Assembly (NCBI GenBank): GCA_019155185.1
Contig: CM032815.1
Coordinates: 4,907,001 to 4,971,000 of the forward strand
Length of the DNA stretch: 64,000 nucleotides
Direction of reading: 5' to 3'
From: Beaufortia kweichowensis
Taxonomy: Eukaryota > Chordata > Actinopteri > Cypriniformes > Gastromyzontidae
The notes under the pieces are model-generated. The model had not been told where the DNA came from and searched no databases. It saw only the letters and a list, made by a program, of their open reading frames with translations. Positions 1 to 14,700 of this stretch are shown here, in pieces. The translations under genes and the position numbers were made by a program. Positions within the stretch are counted from its first letter, which is position 1. Every line of letters starts with the position of its first letter.

Positions 1-905
1 GTTTGCTTTAAAAAAACTTGAAAAAGTTTGTGAATGAAATGATCTAAAAGCAACAGCAGGCAGCCAGCGCACTTGTATTCAAACAATGAGAATTTCAAAA
101 GCCAGTCTGTGAGTAAGAAGAGAAGAAATCGCCCACATCCCAAGACAAATTCTCTCCGGATAGAGCGCAACACACTGTGACACAAATCCCTCCATTTCTA
201 CAGACTCACATCTTCTAAGGCCCATCAGTCACAGTACAACTGCACTGCAAGACACTGAAGCACCGGATGCTCAGTCAACATCGAGCTCATTCATATTCAC
301 AGCCAACTGCCAGTATTTCCTGAAGCAGGTTAGGAATCATCCCATGTCAGTTCAATTCACTATTATGTGCTACTGTGTTAGCAGGACACAGATATATGTC
401 ATGAGGATATTCAAGATGCGTTACAAAGTAGCAATTTATTAAGAACACAGACAATTAAAGATATAATTGAGGAAACAAACAATTAAGTACATGAAAAAAA
501 AGGTTGTTAACTTTACCATATTTTACAATTCATTTTTAAACTTGAACAATAACAGCTACTTTATGAATGAACATTTAAATAAACAGAGACGGTCAAAACT
601 TCAAACGGGGACGTATGTGTTTTTCTTGAATACAATCTTATTTTTTATTTATGATTATATTAATTAATTGTTAATCAATATTTCAAATTAATTAATAAAA
701 AAATACTAAAAACGAATCGTCCTTAAATAATTATTTATCGCATTAATACAATATTATCAACACCAGTACATCCGCACCTGAACAAACTGAAAACCAACAG
801 CCTACCTGAAACTCACAGAAAAAAAAAAGATAAATAAACACCAGTATCAAAATCCCTCAGGGAAAATAAAAGGCAACTTTCGACGTATCCGCAGAAACCG
901 CATAC
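1..905 (-). other. dclk1 intron, left edge of window
   Basis: This is the intron between the doublecortin linker exon and the next (off-window) exon. It is AT-rich, especially at 430-760. No exon matching the expected VNGTPGS segment, no RNA gene and no clear repeat was seen. Confidence 0.5.
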
Positions 906-921
906 CTTCGTATTGCAGCAT
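906..921 (-). CDS. dclk1: Candidate alternative first coding exon of the dclk1 short (kinase-only) isoform
   Basis: In mammals a promoter inside DCLK1 makes a short isoform whose first exon encodes only a few residues (MLELIE in human) and splices in phase 1 to the exon encoding VNGTPGS. Here, in the intron just after the fourth coding exon, the minus strand shows ATG CTG CAA TAC GAA G followed by the donor GTATGCG. That is the same length class (5 codons plus one base), the same M-L start and the same phase (1) as the long-isoform exon ending at 5739. It lies beside a GC- and CpG-rich block at about 940-1200. The acceptor exon is outside the window, so this rests on position, phase and promoter context. 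Confidence 0.55.
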
Positions 922-1200
922 CTTGAGTACACAGTGCTAATCCAGGCGGCAGTAAGCAGCAGCAGCGGCGGCACTCTCTCTGAGCGCGAATGCTGCTGAT
1001 GCGATTCAATGAATGGAATAGCAGAGAGCGAGGAGGAGGAGAGCGCGTGTGCCACTGCGCGCTCATTGGCTCGCTGTCTGCTTGCGTGCCTCTGACGCGC
1101 GCTGCTGTACGGTAGTGGGAGGGGCGTTAGCGCTGAGGTAATGGTGGAAACGCGCTGAATCTTCTCACCGACAGACCTTTAATGGCACTCGAACCGCGGC
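922..1200 (-). promoter_or_regulatory. CpG-rich internal promoter candidate inside dclk1
   Basis: A GC-rich block with many CpGs (for example GCGCGCTG near 1095 and GCGCTCATTGG near 1060) stands out in an otherwise AT-rich intron, directly upstream on the minus strand of the candidate short-isoform exon at 906-921. An ATTGGC (CCAAT-type) motif is present at about 1064-1069. This fits a TATA-less promoter driving the short dclk1 transcript; the exact start site is not visible. Confidence 0.5.
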
Positions 1201-4200
1201 CAGACACAAACCAAAACAAAGAAACAAGCCAACGTGTTTTAATGCGATATCATGATTTCTAAATGTTACACAAGACGTGCTGTGAAAAAAACAATAAAGG
1301 ACGAACAGTTTATTTTAATAAATAATCAAAATTCTATCTGCCGTATTTGTTTATTCTTTACTTTGCTGGAATAATCACAGATATTTTAATGGATTTATTA
1401 TTTATAATGGGAATTGTTTTGGTTTTAAAAAAAATTATAACCAGAATAATGCTGCGTTGGTGATGGTTCTTAATGGCGTTTGTAATAGTAACTAATACTT
1501 TTAGCTTTTTATTTTAATAAATGCTACATATAACAGATAAACAAGCTTTATACCAAAGGGTTCAGTTTAGAAGTAACAGAGCTCTGTTTAATATGCCATG
1601 TAGTGTGCATTTGAGTATGTGTCAGACTGGGGCAAAGAAATACACTCATTAGCACCATCTGTGGTGCTTCATTAATTTGATGCCTGTGATGCTTCGCAAG
1701 TTGACATCACCGTTTTATTTTGGGGGTCAGTTCTCACAACACGTTCTCAAAGTTCTCTACCAGAATTGAAACAACAAAGCAGAGTTAAAACCCCTCAGCC
1801 TGTAAAAACCCATGACTATGCTTTTGGTCCAAACTTTGGAAGACTTAGGTGTGAATCTTAACAAAAGTGACAAATAAGGCAAATTGTGTATAGCTCAAAT
1901 GTACCCTGCATCAATTTCTCCAAATCCACTGCAAGTAATATGAATCCATTTTCTCTCTCTCCCACCAATATAAATAAACACAATCTACATCAGCTGCTGC
2001 AGTCTTGGAGAATGTTGCAGCACCGCAGGAGACTGCTGGGGGAGGCCATATTTTATGTATGGGATTTTGGTTGAACGGAGAGGATGGTTTCAACACAAAT
2101 ATAAATTTAGACACAGAAGAGAGGAACCAGACTTTGTGATTCTGCTCTTGTGTAACATGTTTATCTGTGGGAAGATGGATTCAGTGATATGACCTCTCAT
2201 CCATCTCTCTTGCTTAACACTTTTTTGCACCTGGTGCAGTTCAGTTTCTTGTTTGCATCTGACCCTCTGTCCATAATTGAAAGCGAGAATATGGTCTGTA
2301 AAAGCGGCACGGTGTCCCCTCACATGCCCTCTGTCCTGATCCAACACACTAAAGCTGAGCAGTGTTATGCACAAATGTTTTTTCCCTTAGACATTGCATA
2401 ATGTCAGAATTAAGCAAACAAACCAATTATGTACTAGAATGCAAATCTTACATGTTTAAATACAAATTATTAAGTATTATTTTCATATAAACACTAAAAG
2501 CATATACTGTAGAGAATCTATATTCTGTTCCTCCCTCATGGGCTCTCAAAACTCAAGTCTGAGTACATCTAACTACATTCAAGCAAGCGTTTCTGTCTCA
2601 CAGTGGATATCATTTTTAATGAAATTTCTATTTAGGGTGCATCTATGTGATATGCCAGACAGGGTTTCAGAGGCACAAGCGATGCAGAATGGACCAGGTG
2701 ACAGCGGTACCAGTCACCATAAGCAATAAGAACCACCTACAAGGAATTTCATCACTGACTAACAATACTTCAAGTGAAATCCAGCATCACAACATAATTT
2801 TGAAATGCACTCCTAAAAATAAAGGGTTCTTTACAGATGCCAGAAAAGAAAATAATCACTCTTTTTATAGTCTAATGAAGTTTATCCACTACAAAGAACA
2901 TTTTGTTCTGTGATTTTGGGTCTGTGTAAAAATTTCCATTCCGAAAGTCTAGTATGACCACAGCATAAGCGTGTGTGGCATAGAAGAAAATGCTATTTTA
3001 ACTGGACGTTATGGCCACGGATATACTGTGCATCCAGTATTGTGCATTAAAAAAAAATTAACTGGGTCAGTTTTGAATTAATATTCATTTCACGAGTTTT
3101 CCTGCAGTACAACACATGCTAGTGGATTAATGAGCTGCTTTTGAGTTTGTCAGATATGAGCACGACTGGCTAGAATTACAGAGTAGGAATAATAATAAGG
3201 TCTCTGAATTAGACACTGAGTGACAGTGGATGAAAGATTACCCTCTGGTGCTCTAAAGAAAGAGTTTAGATAAAAAAAATCGACTATAATGCCAAACTCA
3301 TCTGTGCAATTCAAAGAAAAGCCAAACATTAGTTCTTCAGAGGAAATCAGAGATCTGATGTTGGTCAAGCTGAACAGGACAGACACAGCTAAAGATGCAG
3401 TGATGTGACCAGCAGAAATGAACCGTATCTGTCAGCCCACACAGCTGTTTATAAATATGACAGTGAGAAGCTGTTGTCTGTCCCGCTCTGTTTTCTTTGT
3501 TCAAGCGCCTGTAAATGTGTTGTTATGCCCTACACTTGGTCGCACGGCTCAAACTGTGAAATCCGTAGGACGACATGGGCTTCGGTTTTTGTTGTGCCAA
3601 AAACAAAAGGCATCTTGTAATTGTAAACATCAGCGGCATTTATATAAACTCTCCAGCTGAAGAGCATTTATGTGTGCGTGTTCACTTAGAAAGGTGTACG
3701 GGGCACTCTATGAAAATCAACATGCTATACATAGCCTGACAGCACTCACAGGGTGTATTATATAAACAGCATGAGGGCCGTACTTCATCAATCACTGTTC
3801 TCACATCAGCAAGGCTTGAAGTAAACACAGCTAAACCTCACTAAAAATCTCTAATCTGATCCATTCCAGGAAATATTTCACATTTTACCTATGCCATCTG
3901 ACAGATTGAAAGACGGATGTCTGTCTATCAGTCTGTTGGCTCTGACATTTGATGGTCATTTTATGTGTTGTCTTGTGAATAGATTGTTGTTCTTACCTGC
4001 AGCTGTCAATATATTGACCTTCCCTACATCTTTAGAGGGCAACAAATTGGTATGTCACAGAAACGACATGGTGGAAGCAATTACAATCATAGTATTAAAA
4101 TATCTGTTAACTGGTTTTGTGCTGAGCAGTTGCAGACGCCTCCACTGTGGTGTGTGTGTACACCTGCCTACACCAGTGTGGATCTCCTTATGGGAATATC

Positions 4201-5738
4201 TGAAAATCAACTATCCTACAAAATAATATTTATAATAACTTAAAAAAAAACAATAAGTCACATTATAACTAAATGATGTTTACTTTTATAATATGTGTCT
4301 CTAGCGTCTCTAAACAATATTGCAACAATAATGGCTTTTTAAAAAGATAAAAAAACTGAATACTTTGGTTTAACATCATTAGATTTCCAAATGAATTAAT
4401 AGTTACACATCTCATGAAAACTTGGTTTTAATGGACAGCAAAATATATTTTGCATAATGGCTCGTTTTGTTTCCCATAACTTTATCATCCATTTTAAGGC
4501 TGCACAATATGATGCAATTTTGCATACACACAAAAGTACATCATCAGTACATCATGAAATCTCCATGAGCACGAGTCAAACTAGCACATTTCACCTCACC
4601 CCAGGGTCTCTCATGAGATTAACTGTCTTCATAGTGAAAATGGCTGACTGGCACACTGAACATCTGAACATCTGACCGATTCCACACGTTTATTGTCTGT
4701 ACATGTCTGCCAACTGACTAGAACTGATGAGTTGAGCCTGCTTCCGCTAAGCCTGCCAAACAGGAAGATATGCCCATATATGGGCACCTCCATTGTCTCC
4801 AAGACACAGCTCCCTCAGTCAGCGTCTCCATGACAACCAGATAGAACTCCGAGCCAAAGCGCTACTCATAGAGATTCAACTGGTACGATTTAAACCAATC
4901 ATATAACACACGGCTGGAGGAAAAAAGCTTCTAGAAGTCTCTGACACACATTAAATCAAGGTAAAGATACAGAGGAAAAATGGGACACAAACATCCCAGC
5001 AAGAACTTCATACCAATAGAAAAGTGATTTGTGCATTTGGTTTAAATTACCATAGTATTACCACAGTTTTTGGACGTTTAAGTGTAGTAATACGTTACTT
5101 TTAGTCATTCATTATCATGACGGTAATACCATAGAATTCATGTCATGTCAATCATAAAGTAATACCATCCACCAGAACTGATTATTCCCATACACATGAG
5201 CACACACAAATCCACAAAAGCAAACAGCACAGCACCTGAAATTCAGATCACACAACATACTATTCATTGCACAACAGTTGATATAGATCTGCAAGATTGA
5301 GTCACACTAGCCCCCCCACCCCAATCTCTCTCTCTCATAACCCCATCTACCTCCCTCTCTCATGCCTCAGTATTTCACATCATCTCATCTTTGACTGCTC
5401 TCCATTGAGTTGTGCCCTTGTGAATCCAACAGCTATATCCAAACACAATTCCGCACAAAAACCAGCAAACCCTCTCCGCTCCAGCGGAGATCTGGGTGGG
5501 TGCGCACAGCAGGTGGGGGTTTATTACACAAAGAAGGCTGTCACACACGCATGACTTCTCATTAGTTTGTTTATTATCAGCTCTGAGACTTATCAAACAA
5601 AGTTAATTATCTTTTTTTAAAAAGAGATGTTCAGTCAACACACAGCAGGTGCACGATAGGGGAGTCAGAATTCACATTTTAAGCTGGCCTTTTACATTTG
5701 CTTTTGCGTAAACATTGACACAAACATATAATTATTAC
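1201..5738 (-). other. dclk1 intron, non-coding
   Basis: Large intron with no ORF that looks like protein. A compact block at about 4740-4960 carries a CArG-box palindrome (4771-4786), an ACCAAT motif near 4894 and a TTCTAGAA motif (4929-4936), and may be a regulatory element. The rest shows only AT-rich unique-looking sequence and short simple repeats. Confidence 0.5.
4771..4786. promoter_or_regulatory. Perfect 16-bp palindrome containing a consensus CArG box
   Basis: TGCCCATATATGGGCA reads the same on both strands and contains CCATATATGG (4774-4783), an exact match to the SRF-binding consensus CC(A/T)6GG. It lies in a dclk1 intron. SRF binding is inferred from the motif only. Confidence 0.4.
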
Positions 5739-8700
5739 CTGAGCCAGTGGGAGACTTGCTGCGTCGGGAAAGGGCAACACTTCTGGGAGAACTTCTGTTT
5801 CCGGAACCCATTTTTCCATAGGAAGTTGATTTCACTACTCTGCATTCTGACATGAAAGACACATTTTGCATTTGTTAATATTAGGCAGAATTATTCATAT
5901 CATTCAATATTGTAAATTTAATTACATTATTATATGTGATAAAACAGAAGCCCTATTTAAAGCCACTGTAAATAGCCAATAAAATTTGCCAACAAACTAT
6001 TTCATATAAGCAATGAGAGAAACATTTTGGATTTGTTGGATTTGTTAAGATTAAGAATGTCTGAGAGCAACACATTTTACAGTTTTCAGTGACGCACTCC
6101 CAAATAATTGTGAAAAGAGGATTTGTGCTCAAAATCTTAAGTTACTTTAACTTAAAGAGAATACTGGTAAAACAGTACATCTAGTGCGAGATTTGAGCCC
6201 TTAATTCCCACCAATAACAAATTACCTCTTTACATCATATTAAGTCTTGTTTTGTTGCTGATTTCTGAGAATTGCTGTATGCAGCCTTACATAACGCTCT
6301 TCATCAAAATAATAATAACAAAAATTAAAGTGACTGTTAGAGAACAAATACTCTGGCATACTGCAGTCGGTGCACTGTTATGAAGTGCCATTGTGCTGAT
6401 ATTAAATATGCTTCCTTTAGGGAAATCACTCCATTCTGGCTGCATTCAGTTTGCCACCGGCATGCTTCATATGTTCTGCTCGGCTCATCATAACGGCACG
6501 TGTCCCTTTGCTAGTGTCTTTATAATGACATTTCTCCTCGTGATTAACCATGACAAATAGTATGACATTCAATAAATGTGTTTTGAGTTAACTCCACTGC
6601 TAATAGCCAAACGAATTAGCCAATAGAACAGTCAATTCAGATAGATAGATACATACATATACACGCATGTATGCCGGTGAGGAACATAAGAGAAGTACCC
6701 TCAGCGTGTGGTAACACGACAACAACAGAGAGAGTTCTCTTTTATTAAAGAGCTCTTCCGAATACACTTCAGAAAACTGGGACGCCTGCTCTCGACTAAG
6801 CTCACATCAGCACAGCCTTTATCTCCTTACACTGGTAATGAAAGAAAGCCAAACAGGAAGCCACACATTCTCATTTCCTGAAAACAACAAAACAACAGAA
6901 AAGTGAAGGGAGAAAACTTTTTGGCTTGTCTCTCTGTGCTTTTTAGTCTTTTGTACAATTAGACCGTATGACTATCTATCTATCTGTCCATCTCTCTGTC
7001 TGTCTGTCCACCAAAGTGAAGAGTGTAATCCATTAGAGCTGTGGCTGGTGTGGGCGTAATGGGGAATAAGGTTCTTTTATATTAAATGCTGATGAGATCA
7101 TGACACATATTGCACACAAGAAGCGTTGAATCACTCCAGATAAAAGCAACTATTGAAGAGTTTCACACCGTTCTCATCCAACAGGAAGTCATCCTGGTAA
7201 CGGAACTTCTCCGGGCCGCATGCGATGAAGATGTCCTCATCCCCGAAGAAATCTTGAAGGCAGATGACCTGCGATTGGAAAGAGGGAAGTCATTAAATCT
7301 GTTACAGCATCTGATTGTCTCTTTAATAATCGCCTTCTTATCAAGTCTTCCTAATAATCAAAAACATTTCGGTGGTGATCATCACCCAGAAGGTTTTGAA
7401 GGCTTTTTGAGCCCGTCTCTAATGTCTTTTTAGGGAGTGTAACCACTATCCCTTTACTGCTGATTGCTTACAATCAAGAAGTAGTTAGATTTACCACCCA
7501 AGCATAATTTCCAATCAGCCCTGTGGTCGTATTCGGGGGATGACTGCTATGAGAACCATTTTACAGCTTGATAATTTCAGACGAATGAAGAGGGAAACAA
7601 GTAAACAAATGCATGAGTCTTGCATAACAGCCACAAAGTCACATGGGGATTAAATTACCTTTTTAGAAAAGAAACAGAAACATATTCTTTAAAATAATAT
7701 TTTTTTTTGCCTTTACAGAAACCTGATGTTATGCAGAAAGTTTATTAATACTAAGACTGGCAATATGATTTTGAGATTGTGATAATGAGGTTTTATTAGC
7801 TATGTTATTCCAGTAAGTCAGTCCAGTGGTCCTACTGCAAAGCTCATTCATGCCGGTATGTTGCCAGGGCATTGCCATGCAGTTGCTAAGGTGTTGTGCA
7901 GTATCTATGGAGCCGTTGTTAGATGGTTGCTTACTGGTTTGGGATCTAGTTGATCTAGCAGAGTTTAAACCCTAAAGAGAGGAAGATAACTGATGCCTTT
8001 CATCAAACAACAACTGAACACATCAAAACCAAGGGTCAGTCTGAAGTTACAGAAAAACAGTTTCACATTAGAGCATGAGAATGAAGGACCACTGGGGAAA
8101 AGGTGATGCACAAAGAAAGAGAGAGAGAGAGACCAAGAAAGCAAAAGAAACAAAAATGATAAACGTCACACCCGAATGACGAAGATAGCTGTCTCCCAGA
8201 GCAAAAAGTAGCTTTGATGTTGCGAAGAAATGTAAAAACAAGGTTAGTTATGCAATGTTGTTCACAAGTTCTCTTTCTAAAGGAAGTAATGGAGCCGACA
8301 CAATAAACTGAAGGTGTTCAAAGATCAAATGCTTAATAACATGCAGGTTATGTAGATGAGACTTATAAAGAGAGACCAGAAAACAATAAAGAGCTGTTTG
8401 TGCCTAACAGCATAAAATACACACGCAAATTATGTGTTTATTTATATATGTGGACAACATATGAACAATATACATTATTATTTGAAAAGACTAAAATGAT
8501 TAATTAAGGAGTATTGTTAAAGAAAATCTGTATTTTACAGGTTAAAAAACAGTGGTCTCCGAGGGAGAACTTTCCGGACATTCGTTTAGTTGTTAGTTCT
8601 CGTTTGGATATGTTACAATTGCGCCATCTTCGGGATATCGCAAGACGATGCACGACGGATTTGTTTCGTGTTTGGTGGAGACGCGGTTTATAAACACATT

Positions 8701-11700
8701 AAACATTCTGTATATTAACTGTGAGTAATAAATGTAAATTGTATGTCTATATTCATTCCGTTACACTGTGAAGATCATGTTTTGCATCATGGAATGGAAA
8801 GCATGCCCTTTATAGAGATTTGATTGAGAGACACTGATTTTGATTTTGATAGAGACACTGATAAAACCACTAGGCGGCAGTGTTTACATACAGTACACAG
8901 GTGTTCAGCCAAAACTGGTTTGATAGTGGTGTGTAAATCCATTTTAAATTATACATTGAATATAAAGCTGTAAAATCTCACCCATTACACAGAGCAAGGG
9001 ATAAATGTTAAATTGTACAAACAAACATATTTATTGTGTATGTATACATATATAAGTGATAACACAAAAGCTTTGAGAACAATGCCAGCAGAATAATAAA
9101 TATAAATGAAATCTGAATTTTTCCTCATAAACACTGAAGCCCGAAGGACACTTGTATTAAATCAAGTGAAAGATCTTTTTGTATTACACCAAAACAAATG
9201 AAATACTGTATCTCTTTAACAGTGTTTGCTGCTGTACAGATGCTCCATCTTGTTCTCACCCACAGCTCTGCTAATTCAGCAAGTAAAAAAGTGATATGTT
9301 ATTTTTGTTACTCTGGGGGACGTTTCACAGGGGAACAGAAAATGACACTATTATCTTAAAGTTTTACTTGTTTAGATTTTGTGGCTTACAGTTCATGATT
9401 ATGACAACATATAACAACTTGCAGAACCACTGCAGTGTCACTATATACAGTGGAACTGTCCTTGGTGCTGAAAGTCTGAAGGACAAACACACACACACTC
9501 AAGATGTGCTCACCACCAAAAGACAAAAATAAGATTTGTCCTTCCATGTGGAGAGAAATTACAAGTGGCTCTAAAGTAACCATTCACACAACAAACAAAT
9601 GCGAAAAAACTGAAAACATTAAATAATTCTCTCTCACCGACCTCTTTATTCATTCAGGGTTAAAGATCAGAAGATCAGAAGTAAGCAGGCTAGTTAATCC
9701 TATTAGTACCAGGTTACGGGACACAGATTACTTGTGAGAGCAGAGAGAAAAGTGATAACACACAGCAAGTGTCCACTAAAAAACCATGTGGTGTCCCACC
9801 CATCCGCACGTTTGTGTGTAGGGGCAGAGATGCATTACATCACACCATACGAAGGCACAAGTTCATATCAAACCAGCCTACACCCGTATGTGCATGTTTG
9901 TGTGGGTGTGTGTATGTAAATGTGTGTTGAGGGAGTGAAGACTACGCAAATTCATGCTGTATGACAGCATTGTGATCGTGGGAGGCTCATGTCTCATCAT
10001 AACAGGCTGGTCTTTAAACAGATGAACTTCATCAGACAACAGATTGAATTAATGCCCACCTCCGCCTGACTGTTCAACAAACCTCCGCATGAAAAATAAT
10101 TTAGCCTGTTTGGTATTTGGTTGAAATGCAAAGGTATTGCTGAATTATGATGACCTGTGATAACCAAATGTGGATATATAAGCATAGTAGTTTATATTAA
10201 AGCTAGTTAAACTGAAACATACACTTTTAGGCACTTTTTAGTACTTTTAATGCAGCTCAACCCCTATTTCATGTCAAAAACAATATTTGGGTAAACTATC
10301 CCTTGACTCTAGGATCAAGAGTCAAGGGAACAGCACAGCGTCATCGGTAGCGTCAGTGTCTGCTGTAATATAGAGCTTCTTCAGACGCCATCTTGATCTC
10401 CTAATCAGGTCTTCTAAATGCTGAGAAGACTACAAGAGCAGTTACATAATCTCTCAGTTATGTAAGACAGGTTCAATGCTAGAAGTGGGTGGAGAATAAG
10501 ATTCATTTTACTCTTACAAGACTGCAGCAGATGATAAAATCAAATCTTCTAAAAAAAAAAAAAAGTTGCTTCAAATCATCTTTTTGCTCACTCTCTCTTT
10601 GCGTCTCTTGCAAGACACTGTTCTCATTAGAACATTTTTTATAAGTTGCATTATTGCATTAAAGCAGCTGTAAAGAAAATATATTATTTAAAACAAAAAA
10701 ACACTAAGCTAAACATAACTAAGCTAGCTGTTATCTAATGTGGTCTTAATAGGTTAAGTGGGGGTGCATGAGTTAACCAGACAGATATAAATGCCCTTAA
10801 TTTTAGCTTGACGAGTGCAGTTTTGCTTTGAGACACACATTCAAATTATTTGTATTGAGATTTTGCCAAGCACATACATGCACAGGCCCAAACACAAGCT
10901 AAAAGCCCAGTGGAACACATGCGCACACCTGGCAGAAGTGACTCAGCAAAAGCAGAAGGCTGGCCAAAATGAATCTCCAGACATCAGCCGTGCAGATACA
11001 ATGCACCATACTCAAATGAAGATGAATGATATAAGGAGATATTCATACAGCTTCATAAATCAAAATGGAAGAGTTTCAAGGGTTAATTGTGATAATATGT
11101 CAAACTGAATGAATACAGAAATAAAGTTCAAATCATTTAACTGGTTTGTGAAGAATCTGCACGATACTTTTTGCTTTCCTCCTTAAACAAAACATGTTTT
11201 TACTGCAGATCTTAGGAAGATTGCTGTTAGACACAGAAATATTTCCCGTAATTAGATTTTAAGCATATTCATTTCTTAACTGTCACCGTTCCTCAGGAGG
11301 AACCCCTATGTTTTTTCCAAATACTTTAATATTTCATAGTTGAATTTTAATTATGACTATATACTATATATTGCTGGAAAGGTTAAAGATTCAAGAATAA
11401 ATATTTGACAAATTTTCGTAACAATAAATATAAACCAAAAAATAATTAAAAAAATGTTTATGTTAATGATATTTTGAAAAAATACCTAAAATAAAAAGAT
11501 TTTTAAAAAATGTATGTAAAAATGTTAAAATGTTAATGTTAAAATATCTAAAATTTAAAAAATTGTAGTTCAGCATTTTCATGTGTATACTCAATATGCG
11601 CAGTGACAGTTTGTATTGAATGAGACCCGTGACAACATGACTCTAACCCAGATTAAACTTGTTTCAGTCTAAGACTGTGCTGTTAATCCAGATTTGGATG

Positions 11701-14700
11701 TTAATATGGATTTGACTCGCAAGAAATTCTGCTGACTACAATAGCTGCAGAGAATAAGGGCCATATGTCAAAGCAGTATATCTGTCCCTTCTATTGGCTA
11801 GAATGAACAGAAGGGGTAAATGGCACTCCAGACAATGAAAGACTGTTACAGACAGAAAGACGTGGCTTATTAAGCAGGGTGTGCCTATGCAATGAGCCGG
11901 AAAATCAGTTATGTCCATATGACAAACTCCAGAAGTGAACACATGACTGATCGCCGATTACACGCCTGTTATGTTTCTGTCTCCGCCCGGAGCATATGCC
12001 AGAGGTCATTAAGAACCCGGCCCGTGGTCTAAATGACTTATATGTCTAGCTCACCATCAGACAGAAATCCCCACACGCTCGACTCACACTACTGCCCAGA
12101 GTGACATCACAAAGGCTCAGCCTGTTACTAAGCAACTGGACCACATCGTCATAGAAACTGTTGAAGGAGGGTATGATCAGTTTCTTTGCTAGAGGAATCA
12201 TATGGGAGCAATGAGAATGTTTAAAATTAGCTCATATCCAAAGTCCTGTCTTTCGTCAGAGAAGAAATAGCACAACTACAGTACAATACTTTCTAGTACA
12301 ATACACTGTAAATATACCTGGACTTTTTATTTTTATTTTTTTATCTATTTGTAATGCATGATGTGGCCGGACTGAAAAGAGAGCAAATAAAGGTCAAGTC
12401 ACAAAATGTGTGCATGGCAGAATGTGTTAAAAGGGTTTCTGACACATGTTCATTATTAATTTCAGCTGGATGCCCTTTCTGTCCCCATCTGTCAACCCTG
12501 TCCTCCAGCAGCACTGCGCCACAAGCAAAAACCTCAGGCTGCTCTTGGTACTAACAGATATTTCTGGAAAACACAGGGACAGGATCCAGGCCAGTGGCCA
12601 TCTGGCAAAGTTATGTAACTCACAACTGTGTAAATGTCCAGGCAACAAAAGTTTGTCAATCAATAAATAACACAATTAATCATACAGCAAATCTATTCAC
12701 AGCTGGTGCTTTGTGGTCGGTGCATGTGTATGCCACAAATATTCATGTTTTTAAATGTGTACTACTGTACCAATCCAAAGAAAAGTCTTATGATATGCAA
12801 AATATGCAATACAGTCTTGATCTACTGTCTCTGACCTCATTATGCAGGTTAGCAGAAAGGTATCATGAGACTCTGAAATACACGCAAAGACCCAAAAACC
12901 CAGATCAAGAACAGCTCAACCCAAGAACAACCCAAGAATGAACAGCTCTTCTGTTCATTCACGTTTCATTTGTACATGAACACACAAGCTAAATGGAAAA
13001 GCATCTTCCATATGTCTTTATAGACATCTCCATGTGAACATGCATGTATACAATATTATAGTTTATAGTTCATATATATATATATATATGTGTGAGGTCT
13101 GTGTGGTCTTATGAATCTGTGTACATAAATTCCAGAGGCAGATGTTGATTCTAGAGGTTAATTCATAAATCACTGAAGACAGCTGTGACTTGGGGGCTGT
13201 GCAGCTCTTACAATTGCAAGAACCAAATGCATGAGTAAAATAAACTATTACTCCCAAAAACAACCTATTAAGTGACTTCAGAGTGCAATGTGGAACATTT
13301 GATCTGATTCTAAATCAGTTGCAGAATGATTTAATCAATACATAAATCAATACAGAATTTCTGGTAAACCATATGATATCCAAATGACACCGTCTGTATC
13401 CTGAAAAAACTGATGCATTTACACATTTGGGGAAACCATCTCAATTATTAGCAGATTTCAATTTTTCAATTTCAGTTTGGCTTTTATTTACATGGAGCTT
13501 TGTCATGATCCAATCAACTCAAACAGACTGCAATTTACCTACAATTCTTTGGTGCTCTCAGGGCTAAAACATCATTCACTGTGTGTACTATGTCATACAC
13601 AATCTTCTGTTATATTTGATGTTCCATTTCATAACCCGGGGCAGCAGCTCAACTGTAATTTTATTCTTTGACTGAAATCCATATTTTTCATTTGTACAGG
13701 TTCATTTAAATAAGACAGGTTCATTTAACATTTACACAGCATAGAAACACAAAGCTTGAAAAACATTATTCACTCCGCTCTACAATTACTCTTCTATTGA
13801 GTAATGATATACTGGCACAGGAACGGCCTCTGCTCCATTACCAAAAGCTCACCCAAAACACCGGATTAAACCGCTTAACAGAAGCATTTTACATTCCATT
13901 TCACATGGATTTTCTGAAGTCTCTTTCTTGCAAACTTTGCAAAAACAACATAAATACAGCACATAAAAACCAAATGATGTAGTGCCATAGAGACCAGAGA
14001 AACAACACTGTTAGAGGTTTTATCACTCAGCCGCATAAACCTTTGCTTTAGAAATTACATCATTCCCCCACACAGTCAGATTTCCTTTCAAAATACATCA
14101 AAGCAAGAACAACAACACAAATATTGACACTATCTGCCTCCACACCTGGATTCTGCATTCAATGTATCCTTATGATCCCACACCACAAATGAACATTAAA
14201 AAGTTTTATTATGCTTTGTGAACTGTAGTCTTCTGCCTTCCGTTTCACTTAAGTAAACTTCAAGTAGATAACTACAAATAAAAACATAGATCTCTCTATT
14301 GTCTATTTTTACTTCCTCTTATTCCTTGTTGCTTTTGTTCACAATTGTATAATCAGCAAAAATCACGAGGTGGATTGTGTCTCTGGCCAGGCTTGTTCAT
14401 TAAACCTCTCCCTTTGGCCCAATCGATCTTTATTCTAAAATTAGCGCAACCCATAATGCTCTTACATTATCTGGATGGTGTCCAGGGCCTGTGATTTTTC
14501 ACTGTTACCTCTCATACAGGGTGAATGTTGTATGAACATATTTAAAGGAGAATTGTCATTTCAGGCTTTACTGGTGTCCCATCTGTCTGAGATAGTCCTG
14601 CCCCCAAACTCATCCTATTGGTTGAGTTCCACCTTCAAAACTTTTTCCAGAAAACCGTTACTGATATCTATTATATAAATAAATATCTATGAATAAATAT

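Noticed and set aside
10299..10329. Hairpin resembling an intrinsic bacterial terminator.
   Set aside because: Eukaryotic intron context; more likely the end of a decayed mobile element.
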